From DATKDP01 sp035546335 (lineage in GTDB: Bacteria; Acidobacteriota; Thermoanaerobaculia; Gp7-AA8): 64,000 nt of DNA. Position 1 is the stretch's first letter; each line of letters opens with the position of its first letter. Below are positions 9,837 to 16,431 of this stretch, in pieces. The notes under the pieces were generated by a model that was not told where the DNA came from, ran no database searches, and saw nothing but the letters and a program-made list of their open reading frames with translations. The position numbers and the translations under genes are program-made. The stretch lies in contig DATKDP010000060.1 of the NCBI GenBank assembly GCA_035546335.1, forward strand, positions 1-64,000. Direction: 5' to 3'.

Positions 9837-11192
9837 ATGTCGATTTCCACCGTCACTGACCGAAGGATTCACATCCAGGCTTCGGATGTCCACAGCGTCC
9901 TGTCGCGGCACATGCTCGCCGACGGCTACGACATGGTCATGGACCTGCGCAAATCGAAGGGCTCGTGGCTCTTCGATTCGCGTCGCGGCCGAATGGTGCT
10001 CGATTTCTTCTCCAACTTCGCCTCCTGCCCGATCGGCTACAACCACCCGCGACTCGACAATCCGGAGTTTCGCGAGCGGATCGCGGAGGCCGCACTCAAC
10101 AAGCCGGCGAACTCCGACATCTACACCATCCAGATGGCGGAGTTCGTGGAGACGTTCGCACGCCTCGCACTCCCGCCGTCGCTGAACAAGCACCTCTTCT
10201 TCATCGAAGGGGGAGCACTGGCAATCGAGAACGCCCTCAAGACGGCATTCGACTGGAAGATCCGGAAGAACCTCGGAAAGGGATCGAAGGAAGAGCGCGG
10301 AACGCAGATCATGCATCTGCGCGAGGCGTTTCATGGACGTTCGGGCTACACCCTCTCGCTCACGAATACGGCCGATTCGCGCAAGACGGACTATTTCCCG
10401 AAATTCGACTGGCCGAGAATCCCGAATCCGAAGATCCATTTCCCGGCGACTGCGGCGGCTCTCGAGCTGGTCGCTACGGCGGAAACAGAGGCGCTCGAGC
10501 TGGCGAAGAAGTACCTCGCCGAGCGGAAGGACGACATCGCAGCGTTCATTCTCGAGCCGATCCAGGGAGAGGGAGGAGACAACCATTTCCGCCCGGAGTT
10601 CTTCGCCGCGGTCCGCCAGCTCTGTGACGAGAACGACATGCTCCTGATCTTCGACGAGATCCAGTCCGGCACCGGCCTGACGGGAAAAATGTGGGCGTTT
10701 CAGCATTTCGGAGTCGAGCCGGACATCGTTGCCTTCGGTAAGAAGACGCAGGTCTGCGGATTCGCGGCGAACGAGCGGATCTTCGACATCGAAAAGAACG
10801 TCTTCACCGTCTCCTCGCGCATCAATTCCACGTGGGGCGGCAACCTGACCGACATGGTCCGCTCACAGCGCTATTTCGAGATCATCGACGAGGAAGGGCT
10901 GATCCAGAATGCTGCGACCGTCGGCGAATACTTCCTCGGCGAGCTCGAACGCTTCGGAGCTCAGTTTCCCGAGCTGGTGTCCAACGTCCGCGGCCGAGGT
11001 CTCATGGCGGCATTCGATCTGCCGAACGGTGACATCCGCGACAAGGCGATCAGGGCGATGGGCGAGCAGGATCTTCTGGTGCTCGCCTCCGGGCACCGCT
11101 CGATCCGTTTTCGCCCGGCGCTGAACCTCAGCCGTGAAGATGCCGGTGAAGGCATCCGCCGGATCGAGAAGTCACTGCGGCAGGTCGCCTGA
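9837..11192 (+). CDS. lat: L-lysine 6-transaminase (PLP-dependent)
   Basis: 451 aa. Class III aminotransferase that moves the epsilon-amino group of lysine to 2-oxoglutarate, giving 2-aminoadipate semialdehyde. Supporting blocks are the N-terminal region DLRKSKGSWLFDSRRGRMVL, FIEGGALAIENALKTAFDWK, the PLP-phosphate region ILEPIQGEGGDNHFRPEF, IFDEIQSG and the Schiff-base lysine in VAFGKKTQVCGF. It begins at ATG 9837, with a TATGAT -10-like hexamer at 9802-9807. It is transcribed away from the thiolase/CoA-transferase run. Lysine catabolism feeding acetoacetyl-CoA would suit that context, but no other lysine-degradation gene is present. Confidence 0.92.
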   Translation: MSISTVTDRRIHIQASDVHSVLSRHMLADGYDMVMDLRKSKGSWLFDSRRGRMVLDFFSNFASCPIGYNHPRLDNPEFRERIAEAALNKPANSDIYTIQMAEFVETFARLALPPSLNKHLFFIEGGALAIENALKTAFDWKIRKNLGKGSKEERGTQIMHLREAFHGRSGYTLSLTNTADSRKTDYFPKFDWPRIPNPKIHFPATAAALELVATAETEALELAKKYLAERKDDIAAFILEPIQGEGGDNHFRPEFFAAVRQLCDENDMLLIFDEIQSGTGLTGKMWAFQHFGVEPDIVAFGKKTQVCGFAANERIFDIEKNVFTVSSRINSTWGGNLTDMVRSQRYFEIIDEEGLIQNAATVGEYFLGELERFGAQFPELVSNVRGRGLMAAFDLPNGDIRDKAIRAMGEQDLLVLASGHRSIRFRPALNLSREDAGEGIRRIEKSLRQVA

Positions 11193-11217
11193 GCCGTGCA
11201 CTCGTAACCTCCGAGAG

Positions 11218-11640
11218 TCATCGGGCACGTTGACCGGAAACGGAGGCCGATCGCAGCAGGAGCGTGACCGCCGCCATGACGCCCAGGATGATTCCGACCG
11301 GTTCGAGAATGCGCCCCCACGAATGCTCGATGTGGATACGAAGGACTCGGCGCCCGGCCAGATCGTAGGCAGCCTGAAGATAGAGATATGGGTACCCATC
11401 TTCCCATGTGCGCATCGGCAGCAGCACGACGGCCACGCTCTGACCCTCGGCGATCCTCAGCCGAGCTGTCTGGAGAAACCTGCGGTACTCCGCTGGAACG
11501 GGGTCTTCCCAGCCGAAAGAAAGCCAATGCGAAGGAACGAGTGCGCGAATCAGGGAAGGTCGAAATCCCGCCACTGCGATCACGAAGAGAACGACGAGGA
11601 TCGCAAAACGCCGCCTCGTATCATCGGACAAGCTCACCAC
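11218..11640 (-). CDS. orphan small membrane protein related to the cassette small proteins (copy 3)
   Basis: 140 aa from GTG. It has an N-terminal hydrophobic segment (FAILVVLFVIAVAGF), the block EGQSVAVVLLPMRTWEDGYP and YLQAAYDLAGRRVLRIHI, and a second C-terminal hydrophobic segment (GIILGVMAAVTLLL). The central block aligns with the small proteins at 4660-5133 and 7997-8434 (MR-W--GY, then LAGR+). Here no large membrane partner follows, and the extra C-terminal helix is unique to this copy. It lies 25 bp beyond the convergent lat gene. Function unknown. Confidence 0.7.
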   Translation of the reverse strand: MVSLSDDTRRRFAILVVLFVIAVAGFRPSLIRALVPSHWLSFGWEDPVPAEYRRFLQTARLRIAEGQSVAVVLLPMRTWEDGYPYLYLQAAYDLAGRRVLRIHIEHSWGRILEPVGIILGVMAAVTLLLRSASVSGQRAR

Positions 11641-11708
11641 GCGACCGAAATGGTAGCAGAGGGTGACAGTCGAGTGAGGGAACCGTGCAGGGGGTCAGAT
11701 GGGCGAGA

Positions 11709-12701
11709 TCATTTCGCCGTTGCAACGGCTTCCGGCGACGGCTCTTCGTGCCAGTTGGTGTGGGGCTGGCGATTGAGCACCAGATAGTGCCAGATCAGCT
11801 CTCCGTAGCCGTGCATCACGATTCCTCGTTCCCGATAGAAGGGGAGCAGCAGTTTCTGCAACCGCGGTAGATTGTAGAAGGGCACCGACGGAAAGTAGTG
11901 ATGCTCGAGGTGGTAATTCGAAAAAAGGTAGACGAAATCCCAGAACCAGGAGCCGCGCATCAGGGTGGACCACTTCGCCGGATCGGTAGGATCGACATCG
12001 TAGTGCTGGCCGAGGCGATTGAGGGCGAAAGCCACCGGGAAGATGAAAAAGTACGGTACGAGATAGGCCTTCCAGGCGATCATCCATCCGAAGAACCAGA
12101 CGATGAATCCGAGTAGAGCGAGATGCAGGATGATCGTGGCTGTCCGCTCTCGCGCGATCGCCCGCTTCAGTTCGGCCGGATAGGTCTGCCCTTCCTGCTT
12201 TGCCGCCCTGAAGTAGATCGGAAACAGCGCCGGAGTGAAGTAGAGCAATTTCAGCCAGCGCGCATTGATCTTCGGCGACAGGTGATGCCGTTTCGGATCC
12301 TCGTCATCCGACCCGAGAGCGGCATGATGGTCGAGATGCCAGCGGGTGAACTGCATTGCCGAGATGCCGCTGGGAACGGCGTAGACGATTCCGAGGATAC
12401 GGTTCCAACGATCGCTCACCTCGCCGAGGGCGGCCCGATGGACAACCTCATGGAGAAGAATCGTGCAGTTGAAGATGGCGAAGCCGGAGACGAGGGCGAA
12501 GGGGAGCCAGAGAAACCACCGATCGAGCAGTACGATCGCCGCGGTGGACCCTGCCAGCGCCGCAAAAAGGCAGAGCGCGATGAACAGATGCAGCATTGGG
12601 CGCTTTCGATGCAACAGACGCAGCTCTTCGACGGGGACGAAGCGTCCCAGCTCGCTGCGCAGCGAGACGGTATGATCGGCGTAGTAGCGGCTTCCGGTCA
12701 T
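11709..12701 (-). CDS. membrane fatty-acid desaturase family protein
   Basis: 330 aa. It has the three histidine boxes of the integral-membrane di-iron desaturase/hydroxylase superfamily: HEVVH, HLDHH and, near the C-terminus, HLEHHYFP. There are four or so hydrophobic segments between boxes. Substrate is not determined, with acyl-lipid or sphingolipid-type desaturation possible. The start is ATG 12701 (MTGSRYYADH). GTG 12710 gives three more residues. Nothing in the neighbourhood fixes its substrate. Confidence 0.88.
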   Translation of the reverse strand: MTGSRYYADHTVSLRSELGRFVPVEELRLLHRKRPMLHLFIALCLFAALAGSTAAIVLLDRWFLWLPFALVSGFAIFNCTILLHEVVHRAALGEVSDRWNRILGIVYAVPSGISAMQFTRWHLDHHAALGSDDEDPKRHHLSPKINARWLKLLYFTPALFPIYFRAAKQEGQTYPAELKRAIARERTATIILHLALLGFIVWFFGWMIAWKAYLVPYFFIFPVAFALNRLGQHYDVDPTDPAKWSTLMRGSWFWDFVYLFSNYHLEHHYFPSVPFYNLPRLQKLLLPFYRERGIVMHGYGELIWHYLVLNRQPHTNWHEEPSPEAVATAK

Positions 12702-12768
12702 TCGACGCACGATTCAACAGGAGCCCCGCGATGAATATTCGTAGGCGAAGCGCAGCGGTCGAGCACGA

Positions 12769-12813
12769 GATGAATCAGGCTGCCATCGACCGCGGCGACT
12801 TACCTGATTCATC
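12769..12813. repeat. inverted repeat upstream of the REC/HD-GYP gene
   Basis: Perfect 11-bp arms, GATGAATCAGG (12769-12779) and CCTGATTCATC (12803-12813), separated by 23 bases in the interval between the divergent desaturase and response-regulator genes. It could be an operator or a transcript hairpin. The rest of 12702-12910 shows no gene. Confidence 0.6.
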
Positions 12814-12910
12814 GGAAGGCCATCGGCCCGGCCTCCCGTTTCATGGCGGTCAGCGTGGCCGGCGGATATAATGAAATCGAATCGTTCCTGAACGCGCTTT
12901 CGGAGGGCCG

Positions 12911-14932
12911 ATGCCGGTGGCGGGAGTGCCGGCCGCAAACGAGCGCGAGGTCGTTCTAGCGGTCGACGACAACGAACAGAACCTCCAGTTGCTCGAAGAG
13001 TATCTCTGGCAGTGGGGGTACGACGTGGTTCTGGCCCGCGACGGGCGGGAAGCGCTCGATCTCTTTCCGCAGGTCAATCCCGCGCTCATCGTCCTCGACG
13101 TGATGATGCCGAACATGGACGGCTACGAGGCGTGCGCGCGAATCAAAGCGACTGCGCAGGGACGGCGCATTCCGATCGTGATGCTCACGGCGCTGACCGG
13201 AACCGAAGACAAGATCCGCGCACTCGAGTCGGGAGCGGACGACTTCCTCAACAAGCCGATCAACAAGGAGGAACTGCGGACCCGCATCCGCTCACTGTTG
13301 AAAATCAGAAGCCTCCGAAAAGAGCTCGACTCCGGCGAAAACATCATCGTGAGCCTCACGTCTGCGCTGGGAAACAAGGATCCGCGCAGCGGCGGGCACA
13401 TCCATCGCGTCGCCTCCTACAGCGCACAGTTGTGCGACAAGCTGAAGATGTCCTCCGACGATCGGGAAACGATCATCAAGGCAGCACTCCTTCACGACGT
13501 GGGGATGATCGGTGTACCTGATCAGATTCTTCTAAAAGGCGACCCTCTGACTCGAGATGAAGAAGAGCGCATGCGCGAACATGCAGCCATGGGAGCTTCG
13601 ATTCTCTCGCCTCTCATCACCTTCCGTCAGTTCATCCCCGCGGTGCGCTGGCATCACGAAAGGGCGGATGGAAGGGGATATCCCGATGGATTGACCGAGT
13701 CCGAAATTCCCATCGACGCGCAGATCGTCGGCATCGCGAACCGCTTCGACGAGATTCGTCACGGCGAGGTCGTTCTCGGTCTCGGCGACGCGCTCGACCT
13801 GTTGACCGGGGAAGCGAAACGGGGCGCCTTTTCCGAATCCCTCGTCGAAGCGTTCGTTGCGGCAATCTCCGACGAGCCGCTGAAGCGATCGCCGGGCCCC
13901 ATCGCCATTCCGAAACGAAAGCCCCGGCCTCGCGTTCTGTGCGTGGATGACAGCAGGTACAACCGGGAACTGGTCGCCGCCGCCCTGGCGGACGAAGGGC
14001 TCGAAGTCGTGCAGGCGGAAAACGGCATCGAGGCGGTGCGCAGGGTCGAAGAGGAAGGGATCGACGTCGTTCTCCTCGATCTCGTGATGCCCGATCAGGA
14101 CGGCGAGGAAACACTGAGCGCTCTACGCGCCGATCCACGATACGAGTTTCTTCCGATCATCGTTCTGACGGCTCACCGCAACAGCGAGCTGCGGCAGCAG
14201 GCAATCGTCGCCGGTGCGGATGACTTTCTAAGCTATCCACTCAATCGACTGGAACTGACGACGCGAATCAACTCGCTGCTTCGAATCAAAGACTTTCACA
14301 GCGACCTCGAAGAGAGTCAGAATGTGATCTGCGCCCTGGCGCTCGCCATCGAGGCCAAGGACTCGTATACGCGCGGACACTCGCAGCGGGTGGGAGATCT
14401 CGCTCACTCGTTCTCTCTCCATCTCGGTTTCGCCCCGCAGATGGCGGAGCTGATCCGGACCGCCGGACTTCTGCACGACATCGGAAAGATCGCGGTTCCG
14501 GAATCGCTCCTCAACAAGCGCGGCCCGCTGACCAGAGACGAGTTTCTCCGCGTGATCGATCACCCCGTGATCGGAGAGGAGATGTGCCGCCCTCTGTTGA
14601 CGCTTCACGGCGTGCTCAGAATGATCCGCCATCATCACGAACGATTCGACGGGCGCGGCTATCCCGACGGCCTGAAGGGGACGGCGATCCCTGAGGAAGT
14701 GCGGCTGCTCTCGATCGTCGACGCGTACGACGCGCTCACCTCGCACCGCTCGTATCGACCTGCTCCTCTCGACCATCGTGCAGCGCTCGAGACTCTGCGC
14801 CGCGAGGCGCAGGCGGGCAAATGGGACCCTGAAATGGTCGACGAGCTCTGCACGATGCTCGGTGATGAAGCCCCCGACTACGAAAGCATCGCCCGCCCGG
14901 TTCCGACGCTTCAGCTCGGCGTGCCCAACTGA
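12911..14932 (+). CDS. tandem REC-HD-GYP-REC-HD-GYP response regulator / cyclic-di-GMP phosphodiesterase
   Basis: 673 aa, with an internal duplication of the usual two-domain protein. REC1 has acidic residues VDDNEQ and phospho-acceptor Asp63 (LDVMMPNMDG). HD1 has His195-Asp196 (LLHDVGMIG) and GRGYPDGL. REC2 has VDDSRYN and Asp390 (LLDLVMPDQDG). HD2 has His522-Asp523 (LLHDIGKIAVP), HHHERFDGRGYPDGL and VDAYDALTSHRSYR. HD2 looks fully active. HD1 lacks the usual lysine after HDxG (Met instead) and has ANRFDEI in place of DAYDALT, so it may be regulatory. No transmembrane segment is present. GGAGGG lies 6 bp before the ATG. It is followed immediately by hairpin repeats. Confidence 0.95.
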   Translation: MPVAGVPAANEREVVLAVDDNEQNLQLLEEYLWQWGYDVVLARDGREALDLFPQVNPALIVLDVMMPNMDGYEACARIKATAQGRRIPIVMLTALTGTEDKIRALESGADDFLNKPINKEELRTRIRSLLKIRSLRKELDSGENIIVSLTSALGNKDPRSGGHIHRVASYSAQLCDKLKMSSDDRETIIKAALLHDVGMIGVPDQILLKGDPLTRDEEERMREHAAMGASILSPLITFRQFIPAVRWHHERADGRGYPDGLTESEIPIDAQIVGIANRFDEIRHGEVVLGLGDALDLLTGEAKRGAFSESLVEAFVAAISDEPLKRSPGPIAIPKRKPRPRVLCVDDSRYNRELVAAALADEGLEVVQAENGIEAVRRVEEEGIDVVLLDLVMPDQDGEETLSALRADPRYEFLPIIVLTAHRNSELRQQAIVAGADDFLSYPLNRLELTTRINSLLRIKDFHSDLEESQNVICALALAIEAKDSYTRGHSQRVGDLAHSFSLHLGFAPQMAELIRTAGLLHDIGKIAVPESLLNKRGPLTRDEFLRVIDHPVIGEEMCRPLLTLHGVLRMIRHHHERFDGRGYPDGLKGTAIPEEVRLLSIVDAYDALTSHRSYRPAPLDHRAALETLRREAQAGKWDPEMVDELCTMLGDEAPDYESIARPVPTLQLGVPN

Positions 14933-14934
14933 CC

Positions 14935-14961
14935 GGTGGTGTCGCTTTCCGCTCCACCACC
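14935..14961. repeat. GGTGGTG/CCACCACC hairpin after the REC/HD-GYP gene
   Basis: Inverted repeat GGTGGTG, a ten-base loop of the type TCGCTTTCCG, then CCACCACC. It closely resembles the first hairpin of the tandem units at 1343-1587 (GGTGGTGGCGCTCCGCGC...CACCACC). It lies 2 bp after the stop codon and could end transcription, although no T-run follows. The same motif at two distant loci makes it a dispersed repeat. Confidence 0.7.
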
Positions 14962-14980
14962 GCGTAGTACGACGATGCTT

Positions 14981-15037
14981 CCCCTCTCCCCACGACGATC
15001 TCGACTACGGAGCACCATGTGACCATGGGGAGAGGGG
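14981..15037. repeat. CCCTCTCCCCA...TGGGGAGAGGG palindromic repeat, copy 1
   Basis: Arms CCCCTCTCCCCA (14981-14992) and TGGGGAGAGGGG (15026-15037) enclose a 33-base loop ending GTGACCA. A second copy with the same arms and the same GTGACCATGGGG junction is at 27669-27724. The remainder of 15038-15192 has no gene that I can support. Confidence 0.75.
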
Positions 15038-15192
15038 CACCGCCGCCCGCTGGAATCCTTGCATCGCCCGAGCAGAACGCCGTTTCTTCGCATCCTCCAC
15101 CCGGCTTCCACCGACCATCGTCCTCCCGCCTCTGCTGTACAATTCGCTGCGCACCCGGTGCGGCGCTCCTTCGCTGACGCCGCAGAGCTCGG

Positions 15193-16164
15193 GTGCCGAT
15201 CAATCGAATGCTCGTTCTTCAAGACCCGCTCAAGGAGACCGATCTTCCTCTCGGCTGTGTGGCCACGATCGGCAACTTCGACGGGATGCATCGCGGCCAT
15301 CAGGAAATCATCCGCAACGTCGTAGCTCGCGCCGCCGAGACCGGAAGCCCCTCCGCTGCGATCACGTTCCATCCGCATCCCCTTTCGGTCGTGGCCCCCG
15401 ATCGAGCTCCGCGGCAGATTCTCACTCTGGCGCAGAAAGAAGAGATCCTGCGCGGGATGGGACTCGATGCCATGCTGGTCATTCCCTTCAGTCACGAGTT
15501 CTCGCGCTGGTCCGCCGAGAGGTTCATTCAGGAATTCCTGGTGGCGGCACTGAAAGTGCGGGAAGTGCAGATCGGAAACGACTTCTGTTTCGGCGCGGGT
15601 CGTCGTGGAAACCTCGCGATGCTCGAGGAGATGGGGCGACAGCTCGGATTCACGGTGCGCGGAATCAGCGAGATCATGGTGCGCGGAGTCCGGGTGTCGA
15701 GCTCGCTCGTTCGTGAAGCGATCATCAAGGGTGCGATGAACATCGTCAGGCTGGCCCTCGGCAGGACCTACTCCATCGAGGGACGCGTGGCCACAGGCCG
15801 GCGCCTCGGAAGGAAGATCGGCTTCCCCACGGTGAACATCGAGCCGGCGAACGAGCTCTTCCCCGGCTCCGCGGTCTATGTCACGACCTCGAGATTCGAA
15901 ACATTCGCCGGGAGCTTCGAGAGCGTGACGAATATCGGCGTGAGACCGACTCTCTATGAAAACTATGCAACGACCATCGAGAGCCACATCCTCGATTTCG
16001 ACTCGAATGTCTACGACGATACGGTGCGCGTCTACTTCCACAAGCTCCTGCGGCGTGAGCGTCAGTTCCGCTCTGCTCTCGAGCTCACCAATCAGATCCG
16101 CGCCGACATCGAGGCGGCACGACGCTATTTTCGGCGGCACCAGGGGGAGCCGGAAGGCGACTAG
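15193..16164 (+). CDS. ribF: bifunctional riboflavin kinase / FMN adenylyltransferase
   Basis: About 323 aa. The enzyme makes FMN and then FAD. The N-terminal nucleotidyltransferase domain shows VATIGNFDGMHRGHQ and ITFHPHP; residues around 150-165 read SSSLVREAI. The C-terminal kinase domain has GRRLGRKIGFPTVNI, and later TNIGVRPT. The start is GTG 15193, or ATG 15208 giving MLVLQDPLKETDLP; no strong ribosome-binding site separates them. A palindromic mobile-like element begins exactly at its stop codon. Confidence 0.95.
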   Translation: MPINRMLVLQDPLKETDLPLGCVATIGNFDGMHRGHQEIIRNVVARAAETGSPSAAITFHPHPLSVVAPDRAPRQILTLAQKEEILRGMGLDAMLVIPFSHEFSRWSAERFIQEFLVAALKVREVQIGNDFCFGAGRRGNLAMLEEMGRQLGFTVRGISEIMVRGVRVSSSLVREAIIKGAMNIVRLALGRTYSIEGRVATGRRLGRKIGFPTVNIEPANELFPGSAVYVTTSRFETFAGSFESVTNIGVRPTLYENYATTIESHILDFDSNVYDDTVRVYFHKLLRRERQFRSALELTNQIRADIEAARRYFRRHQGEPEGD

Positions 16165-16326
16165 TGGAGTGTATTTGATGAATTGGTGCCAGATGGCGAA
16201 GAGATCGGCGACGTGAGCGAGGCGCGCCGACGCAGGCATAGCGGTGACTATGTTGAGGAGGCGCAACGAAGCTCACGGCGTCGAGATCGAGCCAGGTGGT
16301 ACCAATTCATCAAATACACTCCACTA
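16163..16326. mobile_element. 164-bp MITE/REP-like element with near-perfect terminal inverted repeats
   Basis: Left arm AGTGGAGTGTATTTGATGAA, continuing TTGGTGCC, at 16163-16190. The right arm is its reverse complement, with one difference in the GGTACC end (16294-16326). The interior (about 105 bp) contains CATAGCGGTGACTATG, itself a small hairpin. There is no transposase. The element fills the ribF-lptD gap (the left arm begins in the last codon/stop of ribF), as expected for a non-autonomous miniature element. Confidence 0.75.
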
Positions 16327-16431
16327 GGTGTCAGGTCAGTTTGTCACGAGCCGTCCGGATCGCTTCCACGTCGCCAGTCACCGGGCCGAAGATCGAAATT
16401 TTCGGCCACGGTCGGATACAATGGGCGGCAG

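Noticed and set aside
8072..9859. Plus-strand frame of nearly 600 codons opposite the thiolase and small cassette gene
   Set aside because: It mirrors recognised genes and its product is Arg/Asp/His-rich without domains.
14911..16266. Minus-strand frame of about 450 codons opposite ribF
   Set aside because: ribF is clear on the plus strand; the frame merely passes through the MITE-like element.
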